In this document: positions 13,336-26,940 of the stretch, piece by piece | Position numbering within the stretch: position 1 is the stretch's first letter | Layout of the letters: each line of letters starts with the position of its first letter | Source: Colletes latitarsis | Taxonomy: Eukaryota; Arthropoda; Insecta; Hymenoptera; Colletidae | Assembly: GCF_051014445.1 (NCBI RefSeq) | Contig: NC_135141.1 | Location: 3,162,001-3,226,000 of the forward strand | Direction of reading: 5' to 3' | DNA length: 64,000 nucleotides | Made by a program: the position numbers and the translations under genes | Notes under the pieces: generated by a model | What the model saw: only the letters and a program-made list of their open reading frames with translations | Databases searched by the model: none | What the model was told of the DNA's origin: nothing

Positions 13336-13940
13336 GCAAAATCATGAGCCAGATGCGGGCATAACCCAAACCTAACCCAGACCTAACCGGTGTCATCCTC
13401 TAAAATATTGATCGAAACCATGTTTAAGGGACTGTATCAGTGTGGTACCACATTACTACGTGACTCAAACCCGAAAAAACCCAGGATCTGGCCAACAAGT
13501 ATGCGAAGAGGACAAAATCATGAGCCAGATGCGGGCATAACCCAGACCTAACACAGATATTACGGGTTTTATCCTTTGAGATATTGATCGAAACCAGGTT
13601 TTATTGACTGTTTCAATGTGGTTTAACATTACTACGCGATTCAAACCCGGGGAAACCCAGGATCTGGCCAAAAATTATGCGAGGAAGGCAAAATCATGGG
13701 CCAGATGCGGGCATAACCCAGACCTAACCCAGACCGAACCGGTTTTATCCTCTAAAATATTGATCGAAACCAGGCTTAATGGACTGCTTCAGTGTGGTAC
13801 CACATTACTACGCGACTCAAATCCGAAAAAACCCAGGATCTGGCCAACAAGTATGCGAAGAAGGCAAAATCATGAACCAGATGCGGGCATAACCCAGACC
13901 TAACCGGTGTCATCCTCTAAAATATTGATCGAAACCAGGT
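13336..13940. repeat. Local 694-bp (4-monomer) duplication
   Basis: This repeats about 12,642-13,246 at an offset of 694 bp (4 x 176 - 11 + 1). A few substitutions separate the arms, such as gtgtcat against gtgacat and cccggggaaa against cccgaggaaa. Confidence 0.82.
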
Positions 13941-15181
13941 TTTATTGACTGTTTCCATGTGGATTAACATTACTACGCGATTCAAACCCGAGGAAACCCA
14001 GGATCTGGCCAACAAGTATGCGAAGAAGGCAAAATCATGAACCAGATGCGGACATAACCCAGCCCTAACACAGATATTACGGGTTTTATCCTTTGAAATA
14101 TTGATCGAAACCAGGTTTTATTGACTGTTTCAATGTGGTTTAACATTACTACGCGATTCAAACCCGAGGAAACCCAGGATCTGGCCAACAAGTATGCGAA
14201 GAAGGCAAAATCATGGGCCAGATGCGGGCACAACCCAGACCTAACCCAGACCGAACCGGTTATATCCTCTAAAATATTGATCGAAACCAGGTTTAATGGA
14301 CTGCTTCAGTGTAGTACCACATAACTACGTGACTCAAACCCGCAAAAACCCAGGATCTGGCCAACAATTATGCGAAGAGGGCAAAATCATGAGCCAGATG
14401 CGTGCATAACCCAGACCTAACCCAGACCTAACCAGTTTTATCCTCTAAAATATTGATCGAAACCAGGTCTAATTGACTGTTTCATTGTGGTTTAACATTA
14501 CTACGTGATTCAAACCCGAGAAAACCCAGGATCTGGCCAACAAGTATGCGAAGAAGGCACAATCATGAGCCAGATGCGGGCATAGCCCAGACCTAACCCA
14601 AACACAACCGGTTTTATACGCTTAAATATTGATCGAAACCAGGTTTAATTGACTGTTTCAATGTGGTTTAACATTACTACGTGATTCAAACCCGAGGAAA
14701 CCCAGGATCTGGCCAACAAGTGTGCGAAGAAGGCAAAATCATGAACCAGATGCGGACATAACCCAGACCTAACCGGTGTCATCCTCTAAAATATTGATCG
14801 AAACCATGTTTAAGGGACTGTTTCAGTGTGGTACCACATTACTACGTGACTCAAACCCGAAAAAACCCAGGATCTGGCCAACAAGTATGCGAAGAAGACA
14901 AAATCATGAGCCAGATGCGGGCATAACCCAGACCAAACACAGATATTACCGGTTTTATCCTTTGAAATATTGATCGAAACCAGGTTTTATTGACTGTTTC
15001 AATGTGGTTTAACATTACTACGCGATTCAAACCCGAGGAAACCCAGGATCTGGCCAACAAGTATGCGAAGAAGGCAAAATCATGGGCCAGATGCGGGCAC
15101 AACCCAGACCTAACCCAGACCGAACCGGTTTTATCCTCTAAAATATTGATCGAAACCAGGTTTAATGGACTGCTTCAGTGT
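13941..15181. repeat. Mixed block with gamma cassette
   Basis: It begins with A and B monomers (including ccggttatatcc near 14,260, a mark shared with 34.1, 36.9, 40.7 and 49.7 kb) and continues with a gamma cassette at about 14,440-15,000. It adjoins the first 5.88-kb HOR copy. Confidence 0.74.
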
Positions 15182-18100
15182 GGTACCACATAACTACGTG
15201 ACTCAAACCCGCAAAAACCCAGGATCTGGCCAACAAGTATGCGAAGAAGGCAAAATCATGAGCCAGATGCGTGCATAACCCAGACCTAACCCAGACCTAA
15301 CCAGTTTTATCCTCTAAAATATTGATCGAAACCAGGTCTAATTGACTGTTTCATTGTGGTTTAACATTACTACGTGATTCAAACCCGAGAAAATCCAGGA
15401 TCTGGCCAACAAGTATGCGAAGAAGGCAAAATCATGAGCCAGATGCGGGCATAACCCAAACCTAACCCAGACCTAACCGGTTTTATCCTCTAAAATATTG
15501 ATCGAAACCAGGTTTAATGGACTGCTTCAGTGTGGTACCACATTACTACGCGACTCAAATCCCAAAAAACCCAGGATCTGGCCAACAAGTATGCGAAGAA
15601 GGCAAAATCATGGGCCAGATGCGGGCATAACCCAGACCTAACCCAGACCGAACCGGTTTTATCCTCTAAAATATTGATCGAAACCAGGTTTAATGGACTG
15701 CTTCAGTGTGGTACCACATTACTACGCGACTCAAATCCGAAAAAACCCAGGATCTGGCCAACAAGTATGCGAAGAAGGCAAAATCATGAACCAGATGCGG
15801 GCATAACCCAGACCTAACCGGTGTCATCCTCTAAAATATTGATCGAAACCAGGTTTTATTGACTGTTTCAATGTGGTTTAACATTACTTCGCGATTCAAA
15901 CCCGAGGAAACCCAGGATCTGGCCAACAAGTATGCGAAGAAGGCAAAATCATGAGCCAGATGCGGGCATAACCCAAACCTAAGCCAGACCTAACCGGTGT
16001 CATCCTTTTAAATATTGATCGAAACTAAGTTTAGTGGACTGTTTCAGTGTGGTACCACATTACTACGTGACTCAAACCCGAAAAAACCCAGGATCTGGCC
16101 AAGTATGCGAAGAAGGCAAAATCATGAACCAGATGCGGGTATAACCCAGACCTAACCGGTGTCATCCTCTAAAATATTGATCGAAACCAGGTTTTATTGA
16201 CTGTTTCCATGTGGTTTAACATTACTACGCGATTCAAACCCGAGGAAACCCAGGATCTGGCCAACAAGTGTGCGAAGAAGGCAAAATCATGAACCAGATG
16301 CGGACATAACCCAGACCTAACCGGTGTCATCCTCTAAAATATTGATCGAAACCATGTTTAAGGGACTGTTTCAGTGTGGTACCACATTACTACGTGACTC
16401 AAACCCGAAAAAACCCAGGATCTGGCCAACAAGTATGCGAAGAAGACAAAATCATGGGCCAGATGCGGGCATAACCCAGACCTAACCCAGACCGAACCGG
16501 TTTTATCCTCTAAAATATTGATCGAAACCAGGTTTAATGGACTGCTTCAGTGTGGTACCACATTACTACGCGACTCAAATCCCAAAAAACCCAGGATCTG
16601 GCCAACAAGTATGCGAAGAAGGCAAAATCATGGGCCAGATGCGGGCATAACCCAGACCTAACCCAGACCGAACCGGTTTTATCCTCTAAAATATTGATCG
16701 AAACCAGGTTTAATGGACTGCTTCAGTGTGGTTTAACATTACTACGTGATTCAAACCCGAAAAAACCCAGGATCTGGCCAACAAGTATGCGAAGAACGCA
16801 AAATCATGAACCAGATGCGGGCATAACCCAGACCTAACCGGTGTCATCCTCTAAAATATTGATCGAAACCAGGTTTTATTGACTGTTTCAATGTGGTTTA
16901 ACATTACTACGCGATTCAAACCCGAGGAAACCCTGGATCTGGCCAACAAGTGTGCGAAGAAGGCAAAATCATGAACCAGATGCGGACATAACCCAGACCT
17001 AACCGGTGTCATCCTCTAAAATATTGATCGAAACCATGTTTAAGGGACTGTTTCAGTGTGGTACCACATTACTACGTGACTCAAACCCGAAAAAACCCAG
17101 GATCTGGCCAACAAGTATGCGAAGAAGACAAAATCATGAGCCAGATGCGGGCATAACCCAGACCTAACACAGATATTACCGGTTTTATCCTTTGAAATAT
17201 TGATCGAAACCAGGTTTTATTGGCTGTTTCAATGTGGTTTAACATTACTACGCGATTCAAACCCGAGGAAACCCAGGATCTGGCCAACAAGTATGCGAAG
17301 AAGGCAAAATCATGGGCCAGATGCGGGCACAACCCAGACCTAACCCAGACCGAACCGGTTTTATCCTCTAAAATATTGATCGAAACCAGGTTTAATGGAC
17401 TGCTTGAGTGTGGTACCACATAACTACGTGACTCAAACCCGCAAAAACCCAGGATCTGGCCAACAATTATGCGAAGAGGGCAAAATCATGAGCCAGATGC
17501 GTGCATAACCCAGACCTAACCCAGACCTAACCAGTTTTATCCTCTAAAATATTGATCGAAACCAGGTCTAATTGACTGTTTCATTGTGGTTTAACATTAC
17601 TACGTGATTCAAACCCGAGAAAACCCAGGATCTGGCCAACAAGTATGTGAAGAAGGCAAAATCATGGGCCAGATGCGGGCATAACCCAGACCTAACCCAG
17701 ACCGAACCGGTTTTATCCTCTAAAATATTGATCGAAACCAGGTTTAATGGACTGCTTCAGTGTGGTACCACATTACTACGCGACTCAAATCCGAAAAAAC
17801 CCAGGATCTGGCCAACAAGTATGCGAAGAAGGCAAAATCATGAGCCAGATGCGGGCATAACCCAGACGTAACACAGATATTACCGGTTTTATCCTTTGAA
17901 ATATTGATCGAAACCAGGTTTTATTGACTGTTTCAATGTGGTTTAACATTACTACGCGATTCAAACCCGAGGAAACCCAGGATCTGGCCAACAAGTATGC
18001 GAAGAAGGCAAAATCATGAACCAGATGCGGGCATAACCCAGACCTAACCGGTGTCATCCTCTAAAATAATGATCGAAACCAGGTTTTATTGACTGTTTCA

Positions 18101-21060
18101 ATGTGGTTTAACATTACTACGCGATTCAAACCCGAGGAAACCCAGGATCTGGCCAACAAGTATGCGAAGAAGGCAAAATCATGAGCCAGATGCGGGCATA
18201 ACCCAAACCTAACCCAGACCTAACCGGTGTCATCCTTTTAAATATTGATCGAAACTAAGTTTAGTGGACTGTTTCAGTGTGGTACCACATTACTACGTGA
18301 CTCAAACCCGAAAAAACCCAGGATCTGGCCAAGTATGCGAAGAAGGCAAAATCATGAGCCAGATGCGGGCATAACCCAGACCTAACCCAGACCTAACCAG
18401 TGTAACCGACTAAAATACTGACCGAATCCAGGCTTAATTGACAGTTACTGTGTGCTACCACATAACTACGTGACTCAAACCCGAAAAAACCCAGGATCTG
18501 GCCAACAAGAATGCGAAGAAGGCACAATCATGAGCCAGATGCGGGCATAGCCCAGACCTAACCCAAACACAACCGGTTGTATCCGCTAAAATATTGATCG
18601 AAACCAGGTTTAATTGACTGTTTCAATGTGGTTTAACATTACTACGTGATTCAAACCCGAGGTAACCCAGGATCTGGCCAACAAGTATGCGAAGAAGGCA
18701 AAATCATGAACCAGATGCGGACATAACCCAGACCTAACCGGTGTCATCCTCTAAAATATTGATCGAAACCATGTTTAAGGGACTGTTTCAGTGTGGTACC
18801 ACATTACTACGTGACTCAAACCCGAAAAAACCCAGGATCTGGCCAACAAGTATGCGAAGAAGACAAAATCATGAGCCAGATGCGGGCATAACCCAGACCT
18901 AACACAGATATTACGGGTTTTATCCTTTGAGATATTGATCGATACCAGGTTTTATTGACTGTTTCAATGTGGTTTAACATTACTACGCGATTCATACCCG
19001 AGGAAACCCAGGATCTGGCCAACAAGTATGCGAAGAAGGCAAAATCATGGGCCAGATGCGGGCATAACCCAGACCTAACCCAGACCGAACCGGTTTTATC
19101 CTCTAAAATATTGATCGAAACCAGGTTTAATGGACTGCTTCAGTGTGGTACCACATTACTACGCGACTCAAATCCGAAAAAACCCAGGATCTGGCCAACA
19201 AGTATGCGAAGAAGGCAAAATCATGAACCAGATGCGGGAATAACCCAGACCTAACCGGTGTCATCCTCTAAAATATTGATCGAAACCAGGTTTTATTGAC
19301 TGTTTCAATGTGGTTTAACATTACTACGCGATTCAAACCCGAGGAAACCCAGGATCTGGCCAACAAGTATGCGAAGAAGGCAAAATCATGAGCCAGATGC
19401 GGGCATAACCCAAACCTAACCCAGACCTAACCGGTGTCATCCTCTAAAATATTGATCGAAACCATGTTTAAGGGACTGTATCAGTGTGGTACCACATTAC
19501 TACGTGACTCAAACCCGAAAAAACCCAGGATCTGGCCAACAAGTATGCGAAGAAGACAAAATCATGAGCCAGATGCGGGTATAACCCAGACCTAACACAG
19601 ATATTACGGGTTTTATCCTTTGAGATATTGATCGAAACCAGGTTTTATTGACTGTTTCAATGTGGTTTAACATTACTACGCGATTCAAACCCGAGGAAAC
19701 CCAGGATCTGGCCAACAATTATGCGAGGAAGGCAAAATCATGGGCCAGATGCGGGCATAACCCAGACCTAACCCAGACCGAACCGGTTTTATCCTCTAAA
19801 ATATTGATCGAATCCAGGTTTAATGGACTGCTTCAGTGTGGTACCACATTACTACGCGACTCAAATCCGAAAAAACCCAGGATCTGGCCAACAAGTATGC
19901 GAAGAAGGCAAAATCATGAACCAGATGCGGGCATAACCCAGACCTAACCGGTGTCATCCTCTAAAATATTGATCGAAACCAGGTTTTATTGACTGTTTCC
20001 ATGTGGTTTAACATTACTACGCGATTCAAACCCGAGGAAACCCTGGATCTGGCCAACAAGTATGCGAAGAAGGCAAAATCATGAACCAGATGCGGACATA
20101 ACCCAGACCTAACACAGATATTACGGGTTTTATCCTTTGAAATATTGATCGAAACCAGGTTTTATTGACTGTTTCAATGTGGTTTAACATTACTACGCGA
20201 TTCAAACCCGAGGAAACCCAGGATCTGGCCAACAAGTATGCGAAGAAGGCAAAATCATGGGCCAGATGCGGGCACAACCCAGACCTAACCCAGACCGAAC
20301 CGGTTTTATCCTCTAAAATATTGATCGAAACCAGGTTTAATGGACTGCTTCAGTGTGGTACCACATAACTACGTGACTCAAACCCGCAAAAACCCAGGAT
20401 CTGGCCAACAATTATGCGAAGAGGGCAAAATCATGAGCCAGATGCGTGCATAACCCAGACCTAACCCAGACCTAACCAGTTTTATCCTCTAAAATATTGA
20501 TCGAAACCAGGTCTAATTGACTGTTTCATTGTGGTTTAACATTACTACGTGATTCAAACCCGAGAAAACCCAGGATCTGGCCAACAAGTATGCGAAGAAG
20601 GCAAAATCATGAGCCAGATGCGGGCATAACCCAAACCTAACCCAGACCTAACCGGTTTTATCCTCTAAAATATTGATCGAAACCAGGTTTAATGGACTGC
20701 TTCAGTGTGGTACCACATTACTACGCGACTCAAATCCCAAAAAACCCAGGATCTGGCCAACAAGTATGCGAAGAAGGCAAAATCATGGGCCAGATGCGGG
20801 CATAACCCAGACCTAACCCAGACCGAACCGGTTTTATCCTCTAAAATATTGATCGAAACCAGGTTTAATGGACTGCTTCAGTGTGGTACCACATTACTAC
20901 GCGACTCAAATCCCAAAAAACCCAGGATCTGGCCAACAAGTATGCGAAGAAGGCAAAATCATGGGCCAGATGCGGGCATAACCCAGACCTAACCCAGACC
21001 GAACCGGTTTTATCCTCTAAAATATTGATCGAAACCAGGTTTAATGGACTGCTTCAGTGT
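15182..21060. repeat. HOR beta copy 1 (5,879 bp, 34 monomers)
   Basis: This unit is phased on ggtaccacataactacg and recurs at 21,061 and 26,941. The length fits 34 monomers with nine 165-bp forms and two C monomers (34 x 176 - 99 - 6). It contains C monomers near 16,003 and 18,233, a D at 18,400, a gamma-type stretch, and near its end two consecutive B monomers with the private string aaatcccaaaaaa (about 20,640-20,990). The left edge may extend to about 15,060. Confidence 0.87.
17506..17527. repeat. 11-bp internal subrepeat (taacccagacc) present twice
   Basis: Two exact head-to-tail copies of taacccagacc lie here. Across the array this site holds one copy (165-bp monomers) or two (176-bp monomers), and variants such as taacccaaacc, taacacagata or tagcccagacc mark particular HOR positions. 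It is the main source of monomer length variation. The string cctaaccc inside it matches eight bases of a CCCTAA-type telomere repeat, which may be coincidence. Confidence 0.85.
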
Positions 21061-24000
21061 GGTACCACATAACTACGTGACTCAAACCCGCAAAAACCCA
21101 GGATCTGGCCAACAATTATGCGAAGAGGGCAAAATCATGAGCCAGATGCGTGCATAACCCAGACCTAACCCAGACCTAACCAGTTTTATCCTCTAAAATA
21201 TTGATCGAAACCAGGTCTAATTGACTGTTTCATTGTGGTTTAACATTACTACGTGATTCAAACCCGAGAAAACCCAGGATCTGGCCAACAAGTATGCGAA
21301 GAAGGCAAAATCATGAGCCAGATGCGGGCATAACCCAAACCTAACCCAGACCTAACCGGTTTTATCCTCTAAAATATTGATCGAAACCAGGTTTAATGGA
21401 CTGCTTCAGTGTGGTACCACATTACTACGCGACTCAAATCCCAAAAAACCCAGGATCTGGCCAACAAGTATGCGAAGAAGGCAAAATCATGGGCCAGATG
21501 CGGGCATAACCCAGACCTAACCCAGACCGAACCGGTTTTATCCTCTAAAATATTGATCGAAACCAGGTTTAATGGACTGCTTCAGTGTGGTACCACATTA
21601 CTACGCGACTCAAATCCGAAAAAACCCAGGATCTGGCCAACAAGTATGCGAAGAAGGCAAAATCATGAACCAGATGCGGGCATAACCCAGACCTAACCGG
21701 TGTCATCCTCTAAAATATTGATCGAAACCAGGTTTTATTGACTGTTTCAATGTGGTTTAACATTACTTCGCGATTCAAACCCGAGGAAACCCAGGATCTG
21801 GCCAACAAGTATGCGAAGAAGGCAAAATCATGAGCCAGATGCGGGCATAACCCAAACCTAAGCCAGACCTAACCGGTGTCATCCTTTTAAATATTGATCG
21901 AAACTAAGTTTAGTGGACTGTTTCAGTGTGGTACCACATTACTACGTGACTCAAACCCGAAAAAACCCAGGATCTGGCCAAGTATGCGAAGAAGGCAAAA
22001 TCATGAACCAGATGCGGGTATAACCCAGACCTAACCGGTGTCATCCTCTAAAATATTGATCGAAACCAGGTTTTATTGACTGTTTCCATGTGGTTTAACA
22101 TTACTACGCGATTCAAACCCGAGGAAACCCAGGATCTGGCCAACAAGTGTGCGAAGAAGGCAAAATCATGAACCAGATGCGGACATAAGCCAGACCTAAC
22201 CGGTGTCATCCTCTAAAATATTGATCGAAACCATGTTTAAGGGACTGTTTCAGTGTGGTACCACATTACTACGTGACTCAAACCCGAAAAAACCCAGGAT
22301 CTGGCCAACAAGTATGCGAAGAAGACAAAATCATGGGCCAGATGCGGGCATAACCCAGACCTAACCCAGACCGAACCGGTTTTATCCTCTAAAATATTGA
22401 TCGAAACCAGGTTTAATGGACTGCTTCAGTGTGGTACCACATTACTACGCGACTCAAATCCCAAAAAACCCAGGATCTGGCCAACAAGTATGCGAAGAAG
22501 GCAAAATCATGGGCCAGATGCGGGCATAACCCAGACCTAACCCAGACCGAACCGGTTTTATCCTCTAAAATATTGATCGAAACCAGGTTTAATGGACTGC
22601 TTCAGTGTGGTTTAACATTACTACGTGATTCAAACCCGAAAAAACCCAGGATCTGGCCAACAAGTATGCGAAGAACGCAAAATCATGAACCAGATGCGGG
22701 CATAACCCAGACCTAACCGGTGTCATCCTCTAAAATATTGATCGAAACCAGGTTTTATTGACTGTTTCAATGTGGTTTAACATTACTACGCGATTCAAAC
22801 CCGAGGAAACCCTGGATCTGGCCAACAAGTGTGCGAAGAAGGCAAAATCATGAACCAGATGCGGACATAACCCAGACCTAACCGGTGTCATCCTCTAAAA
22901 TATTGATCGAAACCATGTTTAAGGGACTGTTTCAGTGTGGTACCACATTACTACGTGACTCAAACCCGAAAAAACCCAGGATCTGGCCAACAAGTATGCG
23001 AAGAAGACAAAATCATGAGCCAGATGCGGGCATAACCCAGACCTAACACAGATATTACCGGTTTTATCCTTTGAAATATTGATCGAAACCAGGTTTTATT
23101 GGCTGTTTCAATGTGGTTTAACATTACTACGCGATTCAAACCCGAGGAAACCCAGGATCTGGCCAACAAGTATGCGAAGAAGGCAAAATCATGGGCCAGA
23201 TGCGGGCACAACCCAGACCTAACCCAGACCGAACCGGTTTTATCCTCTAAAATATTGATCGAAACCAGGTTTAATGGACTGCTTGAGTGTGGTACCACAT
23301 AACTACGTGACTCAAACCCGCAAAAACCCAGGATCTGGCCAACAATTATGCGAAGAGGGCAAAATCATGAGCCAGATGCGTGCATAACCCAGACCTAACC
23401 CAGACCTAACCAGTTTCATCCTCTAAAATATTGATCGAAACCAGGTCTAATTGACTGTTTCATTGTGGTTTAACATTACTACGTGATTCAAACCCGAGAA
23501 AACCCAGGATCTGGCCAACAAGTATGTGAAGAAGGCAAAATCATGGGCCAGATGCGGGCATAACCCAGACCTAACCCAGACCGAACCGGTTTTATCCTCT
23601 AAAATATTGATCGAAACCAGGTTTAATGGACTGCTTCAGTGTGGTACCACATTACTACGCGACTCAAATCCGAAAAAACCCAGGATCTGGCCAACAAGTA
23701 TGCGAAGAAGGCAAAATCATGAGCCAGATGCGGGCATAACCCAGACGTAACACAGATATTACCGGTTTTATCCTTTGAAATATTGATCGAAACCAGGTTT
23801 TATTGACTGTTTCAATGTGGTTTAACATTACTACGCGATTCAAACCCGAGGAAACCCAGGATCTGGCCAACAAGTATGCGAAGAAGGCAAAATCATGAAC
23901 CAGATGCGGGCATAACCCAGACCTAACCGGTGTCATCCTCTAAAATAATGATCGAAACCAGGTTTTATTGACTGTTTCAATGTGGTTTAACATTACTACG

Positions 24001-26940
24001 CGATTCAAACCCGAGGAAACCCAGGATCTGGCCAACAAGTATGCGAAGAAGGCAAAATCATGAGCCAGATGCGGGCATAACCCAAACCTAACCCAGACCT
24101 AACCGGTGTCATCCTTTTAAATATTGATCGAAACTAAGTTTAGTGGACTGTTTCAGTGTGGTACCACATTACTACGTGACTCAAACCCGAAAAAACCCAG
24201 GATCTGGCCAAGTATGCGAAGAAGGCAAAATCATGAGCCAGATGCGGGCATAACCCAGACCTAACCCAGACCTAACCAGTGTAACCGACTAAAATACTGA
24301 CCGAATCCAGGCTTAATTGACAGTTACTGTGTGCTACCACATAACTACGTGACTCAAACCCGAAAAAACCCAGGATCTGGCCAACAAGAATGCGAAGAAG
24401 GCACAATCATGAGCCAGATGCGGGCATAGCCCAGACCTAACCCAAACACAACCGGTTGTATCCGCTAAAATATTGATCGAAACCAGGTTTAATTGACTGT
24501 TTCAATGTGGTTTAACATTACTACGTGATTCAAACCCGAGGTAACCCAGGATCTGGCCAACAAGTATGCGAAGAAGGCAAAATCATGAACCAGATGCGGA
24601 CATAACCCAGACCTAACCGGTGTCATCCTCTAAAATATTGATCGAAACCATGTTTAAGGGACTGTTTCAGTGTGGTACCACATTACTACGTGACTCAAAC
24701 CCGAAAAAACCCAGGATCTGGCCAACAAGTATGCGAAGAAGACAAAATCATGAGCCAGATGCGGGCATAACCCAGACCTAACACAGATATTACGGGTTTT
24801 ATCCTTTGAGATATTGATCGATACCAGGTTTTATTGACTGTTTCAATGTGGTTTAACATTACTACGCGATTCATACCCGAGGAAACCCAGGATCTGGCCA
24901 ACAAGTATGCGAAGAAGGCAAAATCATGGGCCAGATGCGGGCATAACCCAGACCTAACCCAGACCGAACCGGTTTTATCCTCTAAAATATTGATCGAAAC
25001 CAGGTTTAATGGACTGCTTCAGTGTGGTACCACATTACTACGCGACTCAAATCCGAAAAAACCCAGGATCTGGCCAACAAGTATGCGAAGAAGGCAAAAT
25101 CATGAACCAGATGCGGGAATAACCCAGACCTAACCGGTGTCATCCTCTAAAATATTGATCGAAACCAGGTTTTATTGACTGTTTCAATGTGGTTTAACAT
25201 TACTACGCGATTCAAACCCGAGGAAACCCAGGATCTGGCCAACAAGTATGCGAAGAAGGCAAAATCATGAGCCAGATGCGGGCATAACCCAAACCTAACC
25301 CAGACCTAACCGGTGTCATCCTCTAAAATATTGATCGAAACCATGTTTAAGGGACTGTATCAGTGTGGTACCACATTACTACGTGACTCAAACCCGAAAA
25401 AACCCAGGATCTGGCCAACAAGTATGCGAAGAAGACAAAATCATGAGCCAGATGCGGGTATAACCCAGACCTAACACAGATATTACGGGTTTTATCCTTT
25501 GAGATATTGATCGAAACCAGGTTTTATTGACTGTTTCAATGTGGTTTAACATTACTACGCGATTCAAACCCGAGGAAACCCAGGATCTGGCCAACAATTA
25601 TGCGAGGAAGGCAAAATCATGGGCCAGATGCGGGCATAACCCAGACCTAACCCAGACCGAACCGGTTTTATCCTCTAAAATATTGATCGAATCCAGGTTT
25701 AATGGACTGCTTCAGTGTGGTACCACATTACTACGCGACTCAAATCCGAAAAAACCCAGGATCTGGCCAACAAGTATGCGAAGAAGGCAAAATCATGAAC
25801 CAGATGCGGGCATAACCCAGACCTAACCGGTGTCATCCTCTAAAATATTGATCGAAACCAGGTTTTATTGACTGTTTCCATGTGGTTTAACATTACTACG
25901 CGATTCAAACCCGAGGAAACCCTGGATCTGGCCAACAAGTATGCGAAGAAGGCAAAATCATGAACCAGATGCGGACATAACCCAGACCTAACACAGATAT
26001 TACGGGTTTTATCCTTTGAAATATTGATCGAAACCAGGTTTTATTGACTGTTTCAATGTGGTTTAACATTACTACGCGATTCAAACCCGAGGAAACCCAG
26101 GATCTGGCCAACAAGTATGCGAAGAAGGCAAAATCATGGGCCAGATTGCGGGCACAACCCAGACCTAACCCAGACCGAACCGGTTTTATCCTCTAAAATA
26201 TTGATCGAAACCAGGTTTAATGGACTGCTTCAGTGTGGTACCACATAACTACGTGACTCAAACCCGCAAAAACCCAGGATCTGGCCAACAATTATGCGAA
26301 GAGGGCAAAATCATGAGCCAGATGCGTGCATAACCCAGACCTAACCCAGACCTAACCAGTTTTATCCTCTAAAATATTGATCGAAACCAGGTCTAATTGA
26401 CTGTTTCATTGTGGTTTAACATTACTACGTGATTCAAACCCGAGAAAACCCAGGATCTGGCCAACAAGTATGCGAAGAAGGCAAAATCATGAGCCAGATG
26501 CGGGCATAACCCAAACCTAACCCAGACCTAACCGGTTTTATCCTCTAAAATATTGATCGAAACCAGGTTTAATGGACTGCTTCAGTGTGGTACCACATTA
26601 CTACGCGACTCAAATCCCAAAAAACCCAGGATCTGGCCAACAAGTATGCGAAGAAGGCAAAATCATGGGCCAGATGCGGGCATAACCCAGACCTAACCCA
26701 GACCGAACCGGTTTTATCCTCTAAAATATTGATCGAAACCAGGTTTAATGGACTGCTTCAGTGTGGTACCACATTACTACGCGACTCAAATCCCAAAAAA
26801 CCCAGGATCTGGCCAACAAGTATGCGAAGAAGGCAAAATCATGGGCCAGATGCGGGCATAACCCAGACCTAACCCAGACCGAACCGGTTTTATCCTCTAA
26901 AATATTGATCGAAACCAGGTTTAATGGACTGCTTCAGTGT
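21061..26940. repeat. HOR beta copy 2 (5,880 bp)
   Basis: This matches copy 1 at an offset of 5,879 up to about 26,145, where ccagattgcggg carries one extra t; after that the offset is 5,880. The other differences noticed are single bases (for example agtttcatcc for agttttatcc near 23,414). Confidence 0.88.

Noticed and set aside
17081..17419. Longest minus-strand open frame (112 codons), also at 22,960 and 28,158
   Set aside because: All three are copies of one position in the 5.88-kb HOR; the frame is a by-product of the 165/176-bp monomer order and has no coding features.
17500..17530. Telomeric repeat tract
   Set aside because: Only one or two cctaaccc-like motifs per monomer within an 11-bp subrepeat; no run of a true telomere unit exists.
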